42,062 bases of DNA, from positions 1 through 42,062 of the forward strand of contig JAFTPG010000039.1 in assembly GCA_017463375.1 (NCBI GenBank), in the 5' to 3' direction. A program made the position numbers and the translations under genes. Under the pieces are notes generated by a model. It was not told where the DNA came from, searched no databases, and worked only from the letters and a program-made list of their open reading frames with translations. This stretch comes from Ruminococcus sp. Lineage in GTDB: Bacteria; Bacillota; Clostridia; Oscillospirales; Ruminococcaceae. Below are positions 8,213 to 17,466 of the stretch, piece after piece (within the stretch, counting starts at the first letter, position 1; each line of letters opens with the position of its first letter).

Positions 8213-10528
8213 TTACTTATTAATTACAACGTTGAGTCCCTGTGCGCTTTCAACGGTAAAAGGCTTGTCTGTTCCTGTAACTGTGACGGTTAAAGTATCA
8301 CCGTTGCGTACTGCCTTGATTTCCGCTGCAAGAACTGCATCCTTGTCGTAAACAACTGCCTCGACAGTCTTTCCGTCCTCAATGCCGTATACCGCAATCT
8401 TCATGTTGTCTGTGTAATCGTATTCTACAGTCTTACTGAAGTTACCGTATACAATAATTGAATTCGGTTTAGCGTAAAGAGGCATACCAAAGTAGTCATA
8501 CTGCTTTGTATACCAATTTCCACCCTCGAGCTGTTCGCCGGTCTGGATGTCGGTCCATGTACCGCCTGTCGGGAGATAGAAGCTGCACATTCCGTCTTCA
8601 CTGAATACGGGTGCAACGAGGAGCGAATCGCCGAGCATATACTGAGTATCAACAGTAAGAGCTGCTCTGTCGTATGAGAAGTCAACTACCATAGCTCTCA
8701 TCATAGGAACACCTGTCTTGTGAGTATTTACAGCGTTAGCAAAGAGGTAAGGCATGAGTTTTCCCTTGAGCTTTACAAAGTGACGTGAAACATCACAGCT
8801 CTCCTCGTCGAAATTCCACGGAACACGGTAGGATGAGTTTCCGTGGTAACGTGAATGTGTGGACATAAGTCCGAATGCTGTCCATCTCTTGTAAAGATCA
8901 GGAGTTCCTGTAGCTTCAAAGCCTGAGATGTCATGCGAGAAGAAGCCGAAGCCTGACAGGCAGAGTGAAAGTCCGCCTCTGAGAGTCTCCCACATTGACT
9001 CGTAGTTGGAGAAGCAGTCTCCGCCCCAGTGTACAGGGAACTGCTGTCCGCCAACTGTTGCGGAACGAGCAAAGAGGCAGGCATTATTCATGCCCTTGCA
9101 TTCCTGAAGAGCCTCAAAAACTGTCTTGTTGTAGAGATATGTATAATAGTTATGCATCTTATACGGATCAGAGCCGTCGTAGTAAACAACATCGGTAGGA
9201 ATTCTCTCACCGAAGTCAGTCTTAATGGCGTCAACTCCAAGAGCTGCAAGCTCTTTGATTTTGCCTGCAAACCACTCACGAGCTTCGGGATTAGTGAAGT
9301 CGATGATAGCAAGACCGGGCTGCCACATATCTGTCTGGAATACAGAACCGTCCTTCTTCTTGATAAAATAGCCCTTTTCCATGCACTCCTTGAATACAGG
9401 AGTACGCTGACCTACATAGGAGTTGATCCATACGCAGATTTTGAGACCTCTCTCCTTGAGACGTGAGATAATAGCCTTCGGGTCGGGGAACATTCTCTTG
9501 TCCCACTCAAATCCGCACCACTCAAATTCCTTCATCCAGAAGCAGTCGAAATGGAATACCTCAAGCGGAATGTCGCGTCTTTCCATCTCATTGATGAATG
9601 ATGTAACAGTCTCCTCATCGTAATTAGTTGTAAATGAAGTGGAGAGCCAGAGTCCGAATGTATATGCAGGAGGAAGTGCGGGCTTTCCTGTAAGAGCTGT
9701 GTAGCTTGCAAGAACATCAGCCACAGTATTTCCGCCGAATACAAAGTATTCAAGGCGCTGTCCCTGAACGGCAAACGATACCTTAGAAACAGTTTCGCTT
9801 GCAACCTCGAATGTTACCTTTTCGGGATGATTTACAAATACACCATAGTTGCGTGAAGATACATAGAAAGGAATTGATTTGTAGGTCTGCTCAGAGCATG
9901 TACCGCCGTCGTTGTTCCATACCTCAACAGTCTGACCGTTCTTTACGAATGTGGAGAACTTTTCACCGAAGCCGTAGATATACTCACCTACTGAGATGTT
10001 GAGCATCTCACGGATGTATGAGCTTTCTTCGCTGTCGGAATCGGCATAGAAGCGCTCTCCTGTTTTGCCAGCCAATCTCTGTTTTGTGAGCCACTCATCC
10101 TCTTCGATAAGAGAAGTAGTTCTCCAGCCTTCTTTTGTAAGAAGCTTGTCCTCGTACCAGTAAGAGATGTCCCAGCCGCTTCCCTGATGTCCGACCTTTA
10201 CCTTAGTCTTTCCGGAAATAAGCTCATAACCGTTTTCAGTCTTGTTAACTACAGGCTTGAAAGAAGCGTCCTCATAGAGAGTGAAGGAGGGATCTTTCTT
10301 AACAGCACCTGCGAAATGCTCGATAGAAACCTTTATGCTGTTTTCAAGAGTGGAAGTGAATTTTACAGTGAGCATAGGACCGCCTAAAGTCATGCCTCTG
10401 TTTCCGATCCACTGATTTGTTGCGTACACAGTGATTGAATTGTCGTCGGCTTCAATCTCATACATCTGTGTTGCGTAGTTCACGTTGTAGCCCGGCTTGT
10501 TCAGCCAGAATCCGTCTGAAAATTTCAT
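8213..10528 (-). CDS. yicI: Alpha-xylosidase, glycoside hydrolase family 31
   Basis: A 771-residue GH31 enzyme, the same length as Escherichia coli YicI (772). It removes alpha-linked xylose from the non-reducing end of xyloglucan oligosaccharides such as isoprimeverose. The order is an N-terminal beta-sandwich, a (beta/alpha)8 barrel starting near LPPAYTFGLWLSTSF (286-300), and C-terminal beta domains. The catalytic nucleophile is Asp438 in AIKTDFGERIPTD, and the acid/base is Asp504 in HWGGDCFSNYESM. The FHFDCFWMKEFEWC segment (326-338) is the substrate pocket seen in YicI-type xylosidases. There is no signal peptide, so it acts in the cytoplasm on imported oligosaccharides. GGAG 8 bases before the ATG supports the start. 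An AraC regulator is transcribed divergently from the shared 93-base gap. Confidence 0.93.
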   Translation of the reverse strand: MKFSDGFWLNKPGYNVNYATQMYEIEADDNSITVYATNQWIGNRGMTLGGPMLTVKFTSTLENSIKVSIEHFAGAVKKDPSFTLYEDASFKPVVNKTENGYELISGKTKVKVGHQGSGWDISYWYEDKLLTKEGWRTTSLIEEDEWLTKQRLAGKTGERFYADSDSEESSYIREMLNISVGEYIYGFGEKFSTFVKNGQTVEVWNNDGGTCSEQTYKSIPFYVSSRNYGVFVNHPEKVTFEVASETVSKVSFAVQGQRLEYFVFGGNTVADVLASYTALTGKPALPPAYTFGLWLSTSFTTNYDEETVTSFINEMERRDIPLEVFHFDCFWMKEFEWCGFEWDKRMFPDPKAIISRLKERGLKICVWINSYVGQRTPVFKECMEKGYFIKKKDGSVFQTDMWQPGLAIIDFTNPEAREWFAGKIKELAALGVDAIKTDFGERIPTDVVYYDGSDPYKMHNYYTYLYNKTVFEALQECKGMNNACLFARSATVGGQQFPVHWGGDCFSNYESMWETLRGGLSLCLSGFGFFSHDISGFEATGTPDLYKRWTAFGLMSTHSRYHGNSSYRVPWNFDEESCDVSRHFVKLKGKLMPYLFANAVNTHKTGVPMMRAMVVDFSYDRAALTVDTQYMLGDSLLVAPVFSEDGMCSFYLPTGGTWTDIQTGEQLEGGNWYTKQYDYFGMPLYAKPNSIIVYGNFSKTVEYDYTDNMKIAVYGIEDGKTVEAVVYDKDAVLAAEIKAVRNGDTLTVTVTGTDKPFTVESAQGLNVVINK

Positions 10529-10558
10529 TTGATTTTACTCCTTTTTTGATTTTTGGAC

Positions 10559-10587
10559 TTGACGTTTCCGTTGTCATCAGCTATAAT
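10559..10587 (+). promoter_or_regulatory. Promoter of the AraC-type regulator
   Basis: TTGACG (10559-10564), 17 bases, TATAAT (10582-10587), in the gap between the divergent xylosidase and regulator genes. A matching minus-strand promoter was not clear, which would suit an activated xylosidase gene. Confidence 0.65.
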
Positions 10588-10621
10588 AATAACATCAATT
10601 CACATATAATTCTATCATAAT

Positions 10622-11587
10622 ATGTGCAGAAAATATAACGATACTCCCAAAGAACAGAGGTGCAGTCAATTGAGTCACGATTCAGGAGAAATGAACGGAC
10701 ACAATAATATAAAACAGTTCAGAGAAACCACGGCGCACGGTACTCCGCAGTTTCCGATGAAGATTTACAAGAACGATTTTTCATGGTATACAAACCGCAC
10801 AATTGACTGGCACTGGCATCCTGAAATAGAAATAGCTGTTGTTCTTTCGGGTAAGGTGACCTGTTTCATAAATGATACGAGAATAGACGCTGCAGAGGGT
10901 GAGGGGTTTTTCATTAACTCCAATACGATGCACAAGGAAATTCCTTATGACGAAAACGAAAAGCCTATCATGACTACTGTTTGTTTTCTTCCGGATTTCA
11001 TCGGCGACTGCGGATCGGATCTGATTTACAGAAAATATATTCGCCCGATCATCGCTGACGCTGCGCTGAAAGGTCTGAAGCTCTCAGGCGAAATTGAATG
11101 GCAAAGGCAGATGCTTGATATCGTCCGCAGCTTGTTTGAGCTTTCCAGCTGCAATTCATGGGGTTATGAGCTTAAATGCCGGAATATGATGAGTGAGCTG
11201 TGGTATTGTCTCTCGAAAAATCTGCTGAAAGAGCCTCATCCTTCTGCTGTCAATCAAAAGGCGAATGTCAATGAAAAGCGTTTGAAGAGAATGCTCTCTT
11301 TTATCCATGAGAATTTTCAGAAGGAGCTTACAATTGAAGAAATCGCCAAATCTGCAAACATCAGCAAGAGCGAATGCTTCCGCTGCTTTAAAACTATGAT
11401 TGATAAGAAACCTATATCATATCTAAACGAATACCGTTTGAAACATGCCGTAGATCTGCTTCTGACTACCGACATGCAGATCACGGAAATATGCTTCTCC
11501 TGCGGATTCAATCATATAAGCTATTTCGGCAAGATGTTCCGCAGATATTACGGTATAACTCCTAAGCAATTCAGAAACAGTAATTAA
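10622..11587 (+). CDS. AraC family transcriptional regulator with cupin sensor domain
   Basis: Up to 321 residues. Residues about 55-130 are a cupin-type ligand pocket (IDWHWHPEIEIAVVLSG, then GEGFFINSNTMHKE). Residues about 220-320 hold the two helix-turn-helix motifs of AraC proteins (LTIEEIAKSANISKSECFR, and the family signature around ITEICFSCGFNHISYFGKMF). The start is uncertain. ATG 10622 has no ribosome site, ATG 10691 has AGGAG only 2 bases away, and TTG 10670 has AGAGG 9 bases away and is plausible. The divergent arrangement with yicI suggests that it activates the xylosidase gene in response to a xylo-oligosaccharide. That is inferred from position. Confidence 0.88.
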   Translation: MCRKYNDTPKEQRCSQLSHDSGEMNGHNNIKQFRETTAHGTPQFPMKIYKNDFSWYTNRTIDWHWHPEIEIAVVLSGKVTCFINDTRIDAAEGEGFFINSNTMHKEIPYDENEKPIMTTVCFLPDFIGDCGSDLIYRKYIRPIIADAALKGLKLSGEIEWQRQMLDIVRSLFELSSCNSWGYELKCRNMMSELWYCLSKNLLKEPHPSAVNQKANVNEKRLKRMLSFIHENFQKELTIEEIAKSANISKSECFRCFKTMIDKKPISYLNEYRLKHAVDLLLTTDMQITEICFSCGFNHISYFGKMFRRYYGITPKQFRNSN

Positions 11588-11596
11588 GGAAATACA

Positions 11597-11624
11597 AAAA
11601 CCTCCGTTGTATTACGGAGGTTTT
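11597..11624. terminator. Bidirectional terminator
   Basis: AAAACCTCCGT / ACGGAGGTTTT around a short loop, between the convergent regulator and DD-peptidase-like genes. A runs on one side and T runs on the other serve both strands. Confidence 0.85.
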
Positions 11625-11634
11625 GTTCGATAAT

Positions 11635-13032
11635 CTATTTTCTTTTATTTTTCTTTTTGAGATTCGGAAGCGCATACATCGACTTTATAGGTCTGGAATC
11701 ATTCTTGTATTTTATAAAGGAATATACACAGATAATGATATATATGATGCATGGAACACACGAAACAAGCAGAGCCTTATTAAACCATTCCGAATTATTA
11801 AACTGCTGTATTGCGTATATATTATATTTTGAGATTGAGCGCTCAACATCCGAGACAGCTACCAATTCAACTGTTCCAAGCGTTTCACCAGAGTAGGTTA
11901 ATGTAACCTCGCCGAGACGGTCTCCCTCTTTAATCGGAGCCTGGAAAGAGTCTTTGTCAAATACAATATTGTCACCGTCTCTCTTTATGAGCGAAGTATC
12001 TATCTCATCGTACCAAAGCATTGTAAATTCCTCTTTCGGACGAGCCAGCACATAGTCATTTCCCTCTGCAAGAGTAACCTTTACTTCATCAACCTCGACC
12101 GTGTCGCTCAGAATTACTTCATAGGAGAAATTGCTGAAAACCCAGTCAAAAACAGAAATGGCATCGTTAAGATGGTAGAACTGACTGTTGCCTTCTGCGT
12201 CTCGTATAGGAGCTTTAATCAGAACTGCTAAGTAATTATTTCCGTCTTTGCTTGCTGTTACGATGATGTTTCGTCCGGCAGCGCTGAGATTTCCAGTTTT
12301 TATTCCCTTTGCTCCGCTGTAGAAATATTCGCTTTGCTGATCCATCATAAGATTTGAGTTCGTCCACACCCATTCCTGCGGATTGCTGTGATTCTGCGGA
12401 TTCTCAATAGATGGGATATACTCGGGAGCTGCTGCTATTGATTCAAAAAGCGGAACATCAAGTGCATACTGAGTCAGGATCGCCATATCACGCGCAGTTG
12501 TATACTGATTCATGTTATACATTCCTGTGGGATTTACAAAGTTGGTGGATGTCATTCCGATTTCAGAAGCTTTTTCATTCATCATGTCAACGAAATCGCT
12601 GATTTTACCTTCGCTTACATGATATGCCAGCGTCTGGGCTGCTTCAACTGATGAAGTGAGCATCATTGCGTGAAGCAGGTCATTAATTGTAAGTACATCG
12701 CCGTCACAGATATCGGCGTATCTGAGATCCTCAGGATATTCTATCGAATACAGGCTTGAATACACTGATTCATCAATTGTGATCTGTTCCTCAAGATCCT
12801 GACATTCCTCCAGACAGATAACAGCAGTCATGATATTCACTAGCGGTCCGGGCATTTGCTGGATGTCGGCATTTTTTTCATGTATGATCATATCTGAATC
12901 CAGATTGATCACGACAGCTGATTCACTTTGTATCTGTGCTTTCATCGGAAAATTTATTGCATTGGCATCAGTTGTTCCTACAAACGGCAGAAGCATCATG
13001 AAGCCTGCTGCAGCGGCAAGAATTCTTTTCAT
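11635..13032 (-). CDS. D-Ala-D-Ala carboxypeptidase (PBP5/DacF) homologue lacking the catalytic Ser and Lys
   Basis: A 465-residue protein with the layout of class C low-molecular-weight penicillin-binding proteins: signal peptide (1-25), peptidase S11 domain (about 35-290), a beta-rich second domain, and a C-terminal membrane segment (about 418-440, LLVSCVPCIIYIIICVYSF) with a Lys-rich tail. These enzymes trim the terminal D-Ala of peptidoglycan stems. The SxxK motif, normally PASLTKIMT, reads PGPLVNIMT here: Ser is Pro63 and Lys is Asn66. The SxN motif is SSV (127-129), so its Asn is lost too. Only KTG (245-247) remains. The frame is intact and has a good ribosome site, so this looks like a retained pseudoenzyme, perhaps a scaffold or substrate binder, not a decaying gene. 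Confidence 0.85.
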   Translation of the reverse strand: MKRILAAAAGFMMLLPFVGTTDANAINFPMKAQIQSESAVVINLDSDMIIHEKNADIQQMPGPLVNIMTAVICLEECQDLEEQITIDESVYSSLYSIEYPEDLRYADICDGDVLTINDLLHAMMLTSSVEAAQTLAYHVSEGKISDFVDMMNEKASEIGMTSTNFVNPTGMYNMNQYTTARDMAILTQYALDVPLFESIAAAPEYIPSIENPQNHSNPQEWVWTNSNLMMDQQSEYFYSGAKGIKTGNLSAAGRNIIVTASKDGNNYLAVLIKAPIRDAEGNSQFYHLNDAISVFDWVFSNFSYEVILSDTVEVDEVKVTLAEGNDYVLARPKEEFTMLWYDEIDTSLIKRDGDNIVFDKDSFQAPIKEGDRLGEVTLTYSGETLGTVELVAVSDVERSISKYNIYAIQQFNNSEWFNKALLVSCVPCIIYIIICVYSFIKYKNDSRPIKSMYALPNLKKKNKRK

Positions 13033-13191
13033 ATTAACTCCTTCAGTGATAGTAAATGGTATTATTACATCTATTATAACAGATTTCCTCTGATTTTTAA
13101 AGCCCTTTTAAAAAATTTTTTTGCCCTCTTTACCTTTTGAACGAAATATGGTAGAATAATGAGGTATATAATTGATTCGGAGGTAATTGCT

Positions 13192-13857
13192 TTGATATAT
13201 GTAACAGGTGATACACACGGCGATCTCAGCAGATTCAAGGATCCTGCTTTGAAAAAACTGAAAAAAGGCGATATTCTTATAATATGCGGAGATTTCGGAT
13301 TTATATGGGACGGCTCAAAAAAGGAAAAAGCCCTGCTGAAGAAACTGGCGCAGAAGGATTATACAATTGCTTTTATTGACGGCTGCCATGAGAATTTTGA
13401 TATTCTTGAAGAATATCCCGTAACTGAGTGGTGCGGCGGAAAGGCACGCATTATCGAAGATAATCTGATACATCTGATGAGAGGTCAGGTTTATGAGATA
13501 GATGGAAAACGGATATTCGCTTTCGGAGGCGGTCACAGTCAGGACTACGATTTCAGACGTGACAGCACAAATTGGTGGGAGCGGGAGCAGCCTACTCATG
13601 AGGAAATACTCGACGCTATCCGCAGTCTGAATGAAAAGTCTAATGAAGTTGACTATATTATTACTCATGAGCCGCCTGCATCTCTGAAAGACTGTCTTGG
13701 CGTTGACGTTTTCCAGCGTCTTGAGGTTCATGCGTTTTTCGAGGATATCATAAAGGTTTGCAGTTACAAAAAGTGGTTTTTCGGAAAATGCCATATCGAC
13801 AAGCATATTCCGATCAAGTTTTACGCAGTCTTCAATAACATACTGCCGCTTACATGA
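13192..13857 (+). CDS. Calcineurin-like metallophosphoesterase, cytosolic
   Basis: A 221-residue single-domain phosphoesterase. Metal-site motifs appear in order: YVTGDTHGDL (3-12), IICGDFGFIW, IDGCHENFD, then FAFGGGHS, YIITHEPP and FGKCHIDKH. The usual GNHE is GCHEN here, so one metal-coordinating Asn is shifted or replaced. The frame is open from ATG 13159, but CGGAGG (13178-13183) sits 8 bases before a TTG at 13192, and the domain begins right there, so TTG is chosen. It is divergent from the PBP5-like gene. The substrate is unknown; a nucleotide or phosphoprotein are both possible. Confidence 0.82.
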   Translation: MIYVTGDTHGDLSRFKDPALKKLKKGDILIICGDFGFIWDGSKKEKALLKKLAQKDYTIAFIDGCHENFDILEEYPVTEWCGGKARIIEDNLIHLMRGQVYEIDGKRIFAFGGGHSQDYDFRRDSTNWWEREQPTHEEILDAIRSLNEKSNEVDYIITHEPPASLKDCLGVDVFQRLEVHAFFEDIIKVCSYKKWFFGKCHIDKHIPIKFYAVFNNILPLT

Positions 13858-13892
13858 TTTTACGGAAAAATGAAGTTTTCTTTTTTATCCGA

Positions 13893-13921
13893 TTGACATT
13901 TTATGCTTTATATGATATTAT
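13893..13921 (+). promoter_or_regulatory. Promoter of the DUF2079 gene
   Basis: TTGACA (13893-13898), 17 bases, TATTAT (13916-13921). It implies a 5' leader of about 115 bases in which I see no clear fold. Confidence 0.7.
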
Positions 13922-14042
13922 TATCCTTGGGTAATATTACATAATCAGCGTTTCGCTTTTGTTCAATATATTACGCATAATACGGCTTTTCTGCTTGCCG
14001 ATGAAAACAGAATACTATTTTGGGAGGTACGTTTGATAAATT

Positions 14043-16304
14043 ATGGATAATGAATCAAAAAAAATACCGGGATCTCCGGGAAATGATCAGGACAAGCTCT
14101 CGGTTCCGGATGGAAGCACAGCTGCTCCCGAGGAAAAATCCTTTGACGAACTTATTGCCGAGGTCAATGAAAATGCCGATGCTCTGGCTGATAGCTCGGT
14201 TGAAAACACTTTGGTCGTTTCTGAGGATATCCTCTCCGATGATCAGCTTGAGGTTGACGGCAGTGAGGTTACATTCGCAGATACTGCGGTTTCTTCCGAC
14301 GTGATCTCAAATGAAGGAGCTGAGAATATCAATACTGACGGTACAGCTTCTGATACGGAGCTTTCCGAACCGGAACCACCTGTCCCCTTTTCTGTGAAAC
14401 TCAAGGCTGCTGCTTCAAAAATATTTGAACGCTGCGGATTCCCGGATAAGCTGCTTCTGCGAATCCTTGGAGTTTATCTTATTATATCCGGACTCAATAT
14501 TTCATCTTCATTGCTTGACCCAATCAATCAGTGGAAGGAATTTGTTCAGGAAGCAAAGCTCTCTACGGATCTTATGTGGCTTGGTTTCGGATTTGTCATG
14601 CTGACAATACTTCATTTCTTTATGAATAGGAAATATCGGGTATTCGATCAGCTGACCGCATTTGCAGGAGTCATAATATTCATGCTCTCGCTGATGTGGC
14701 GCAATCCTCTCAACAGTAACGATAAGTTCTATCTTTGTATTGGTGTCACAGCTGTTGCCATAATACTGGTGAGCTATATCGTCGGCAAAACCGAACGCAA
14801 TGCTTTTGAAAAAATGCCGAACTGGCTTGCAGGATTAATTGTATTCACTGCTGCTGCTGCCGTAACTGCATTTGTTGCTGCGACAACAGTTGCTCACCAT
14901 AAAACTTTCGGAACCTCTTGCTTTGACTTTGGTATCTTTGTTCAGATGTTCCACTCGATGTCGAGCGATCTTACTGCTGTTACAACTTGTGAGAGAGATA
15001 CGTTCCTTTCACACTTTAATGTACATGCTTCATTTATTTACTATCTTCTTGCTCCGATTTATGCAGTATTTCCGCATGAGGAAACTCTTCTTATCGCTCA
15101 GGCAGTTCTCGCTATGGGAGGTATCGTTCCCCTCTTCCTGATTGCCAAGAAGCATGATTACAAGGGACTCTCTCTTGTATTTGTCTGCATGATCTATATT
15201 TTCTGTGCTGGAATCCTCTCTCCCTGTTACTACGATTTCCACGAAAACGCATTCCTTCCGACGCTGCTGATGTGGCTGTTATATGCAATGGATCAGAGAA
15301 AATATATTCTCTTCTATATTATGTCAATCCTCGTATGTATAGTTAAGGAAGACGCTCCGCTCTATGTTATGTGCATCGCTCTTTACTTCCTCTTCAATGA
15401 AAAGACTATCAAGAGACTGCACGGACTCATTATTACAGGTCTGTCAGGTGCATACTTCTTCCTCATCACAAACTGGCTTACCGAAAACGGCGACGGTCAG
15501 ATGATGGCGGCGAGCAGATTCGGTAATCTTACGATTGAGGCTGAGGACGGCTTTGTTGGTATCATTAAGAACGTTCTCATTAACCCAGCTTATTTCTTCA
15601 GCGAATTTCTCTCAAGAAGAGGTGAAGCTAATACCCCTGAGGAGATGCTTATCTTCTTCCTCCAGATAATGATGCCGCTTCTCTTCCTGCCTTTTATGAC
15701 AAAGAAGATTCACAGATTCCTGCTGATCATTCCGTTTGTAATCATGAATCTTGTAGTTGGCTCGGGCTACGGCTATGCTTCCTCTATCGGATATCAGTAC
15801 ATCTTCGGACCCTCTTGCCTGCTGATCTACATGCTCCTCATAAACTGCGGCGACGCAGAGCCTGAGAAGAGAAACATCATGGTTACAGCGTCGGCGGTTG
15901 CGTCGTTCATAATGTCAATTACGCTGCTATCGGGAAATATCGCTTATTACGAAAACTGGCAGGAAAAGAAAGACTATTATCAGGAGCTTGACGATTGTCT
16001 TGATACTATTCCTGAGGACGCTGCGGTTGCTGTTAATACATGGTATCTGCCGCATATTGCTGACCGTGACGAGGTCTATATCCTCGACGGCGGAGACTTC
16101 AACATCAACCCGGATAATCCGGCTGATATGACTCTCAGAGAGATGGAACGCTACGATTTCTTCGTTATGAATTATCGTGACGATTACGCAGAGCCTGCTA
16201 TTACTCAGCTTACCGCAAACGGCTTTACGCTCTTCAATGAGGTTAAAAACTCGGTCGGTCATATCGTTATCTATGCAAGCCCTGAATATTCGGCTGTACA
16301 GTAA
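14043..16304 (+). CDS. DUF2079 polytopic membrane protein
   Basis: A 753-residue protein. The first 115 residues are a soluble, acidic, low-complexity tail. The rest has about a dozen membrane segments (among them LLLRILGVYLIISGLNI, LIVFTAAAAVTAFVAATTVA and ILFYIMSILVCIV). The DUF2079 core is visible as TSCFDFGIFVQMFHSMS, the FLSHFNVHASFIYYLLAPIY stretch and YYDFHENAFLPTLLMW. The family resembles GT-C glycosyltransferases in layout, which use polyprenyl-linked donors outside the membrane; an Asp in FDFG is at the position expected for their catalytic acid. A glycosylation role is inference only. The GGGAGG (14022-14027) is an unusually long 15 bases from the ATG; no better in-frame start was found. 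Confidence 0.8.
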   Translation: MDNESKKIPGSPGNDQDKLSVPDGSTAAPEEKSFDELIAEVNENADALADSSVENTLVVSEDILSDDQLEVDGSEVTFADTAVSSDVISNEGAENINTDGTASDTELSEPEPPVPFSVKLKAAASKIFERCGFPDKLLLRILGVYLIISGLNISSSLLDPINQWKEFVQEAKLSTDLMWLGFGFVMLTILHFFMNRKYRVFDQLTAFAGVIIFMLSLMWRNPLNSNDKFYLCIGVTAVAIILVSYIVGKTERNAFEKMPNWLAGLIVFTAAAAVTAFVAATTVAHHKTFGTSCFDFGIFVQMFHSMSSDLTAVTTCERDTFLSHFNVHASFIYYLLAPIYAVFPHEETLLIAQAVLAMGGIVPLFLIAKKHDYKGLSLVFVCMIYIFCAGILSPCYYDFHENAFLPTLLMWLLYAMDQRKYILFYIMSILVCIVKEDAPLYVMCIALYFLFNEKTIKRLHGLIITGLSGAYFFLITNWLTENGDGQMMAASRFGNLTIEAEDGFVGIIKNVLINPAYFFSEFLSRRGEANTPEEMLIFFLQIMMPLLFLPFMTKKIHRFLLIIPFVIMNLVVGSGYGYASSIGYQYIFGPSCLLIYMLLINCGDAEPEKRNIMVTASAVASFIMSITLLSGNIAYYENWQEKKDYYQELDDCLDTIPEDAAVAVNTWYLPHIADRDEVYILDGGDFNINPDNPADMTLREMERYDFFVMNYRDDYAEPAITQLTANGFTLFNEVKNSVGHIVIYASPEYSAVQ

Positions 16305-16320
16305 ACTGAAACTCAAAAAT

Positions 16321-16358
16321 AAACCTCCTGTGGTATTGATTACCATAGGAGGTTTTTT
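16321..16358. terminator. Bidirectional terminator
   Basis: AAACCTCCTGTGGTA pairs with TACCATAGGAGGTTT, followed by T residues, between the DUF2079 gene and the convergent gene fragment. Confidence 0.8.
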
Positions 16359-16365
16359 CATGGGG

Positions 16366-16575
16366 TTAGTCAAGCAAATCATTTTCACGCAGAAATTCTA
16401 AAAGTGCTTCATATGCGCCGGGGTATTCGGTGAGGGCGGTACGAGTTAATTCAAGAGTCATTGTGACATCGTTATTTGATTTAATGATATTTGCGTTGCA
16501 AAGCGCCTTAGCATATTCCAACGCTATCTCCGATGTCTTATATTCATCAAGAACAGGCTTAGAACTTGTTCTCAT
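16366..16575 (-). pseudogene. 3' part of a small gene, probably broken by the IS element
   Basis: An open frame of 69 codons. Its first codons (MRTSSK) lie inside the terminal repeat of the neighbouring insertion element, so only about 63 residues are native (PVLDEYKTSEIALEYAKALC onwards, ending LEFLRENDLLD). The sequence is helical and protein-like, and the frame stops right at a bidirectional terminator, as a real gene would. On the far side of the element, a ribosome site (GGGGAGGG, complement of 17325-17332) precedes ATG ATG TCT AAA (17321 downward), which could be the lost 5' end. Joining the two ends at a TA duplication does not restore one frame, so an extra indel or another start must be assumed. 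No family was recognised. Confidence 0.45.
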
Positions 16576-17307
16576 AGCCGTTGTAGAAGCTAATGGGAGT
16601 GGGAAATATAGATCATATTCTCTTCGGAGAGAGCAAAATATTCAAAATCTTTAGAAAATCTGTGATATCCGCCAAGCCAAGAAAATGTACGTTCGATGCG
16701 CCAACGTTTTTGAAAAACTTCAAAAGTTGGTTTAATCTGCTTTGATATATCAATTCTGATGTTATGAAATATCTCAAATGCATTTTTAAAAGTGCCTCTG
16801 TATCCATCGTCTTCACATCCGGCTTCAATTGTAGGGTACAGAAATAAGGCGTTTTCAAATACGAAAATGCTACCTTTGGTATCATGCTGATTTGCCTTGT
16901 GAACATTCACTGCAAGAATTTTTCCCATAATACCTGTGACAATATGCCTTTTTATCCCTTTCGTTTCTTCCTCCGTCTTTTCCAAAATTTATGCAAGTTT
17001 CTTTTACAAGAAACTTCATTACTTTTTTCCATGTTCCTTTCTGCTTCGCACGGCTGTAAAATTTATATACAGTTGAATAAGCGGGTAGTCATGTGACAAT
17101 GCTCTCCACTGGCATCCCGTTTTGGCTACAGACATAACTGCTTCCACAAGATTTCTTTTGTGGTACTTACTTTTATTCCCTTACAGGAAAAATCCCGCTA
17201 TCTTTTCTCATTACACATCAGTTAAATCACTCGGGTAATTGGTTCTTTTATATTCGATTTTCATATCTCTATTTTATCATATTTTTTCTATGAGAACAAG
17301 TTCTAAG
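16558..17307 (-). mobile_element. Decayed IS5-family (IS427-like) insertion sequence
   Basis: 750 bases bounded by perfect 20-base inverted repeats: CTTAGAACTTGTTCTCATAG at 16558-16577 and its complement at 17288-17307. The core repeat may be GAAC...ATAG with a TA target duplication just inside each end, as in IS427-type elements. The interior holds remnants of one transposase gene on the minus strand. The element is shorter than intact relatives and can no longer move by itself. Confidence 0.82.
16590..17264 (-). pseudogene. IS5-family transposase remnant
   Basis: The start is MKIEYKRTNYPSDLTDV, the usual N terminus of IS427-type transposases. It then runs into stops where QWEKIAGFFP is expected (one looks like TGG to TGA), continues as HKRNLVEAVMSVAKTGCQWR, shifts frame near the RAKQKGTWEKV region, and loses the middle segment with the first catalytic Asp. 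The C-terminal third survives in one frame (16590-16985): RHIVTGIMGKILAVNVHKAN with the second Asp area, and QKRWRIERTFSWLGGYHRFS with the last Glu of the DDE triad. Several stops, frameshifts and a deletion mean it is inactive. Confidence 0.82.
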
Positions 17308-17406
17308 ATTTTAGACATCATTATCCCTCCCCTTTTTTCACAAAGCTTCCATTTTTACCTATCAGCTTTAATAAAAAATAATGTTTTTTTATGCTTCTTC
17401 GGAAGG

Positions 17407-17434
17407 TTGACTTTTCTCCCATATCTGATATAAT
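17407..17434 (+). promoter_or_regulatory. Promoter of the mscS gene
   Basis: TTGACT (17407-17412), 16 bases, TATAAT (17429-17434), about 30 bases before the start codon. Confidence 0.7.
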
Positions 17435-17466
17435 ATAGAGTAGCTTTTAAAAAGGAGATGTTTATT

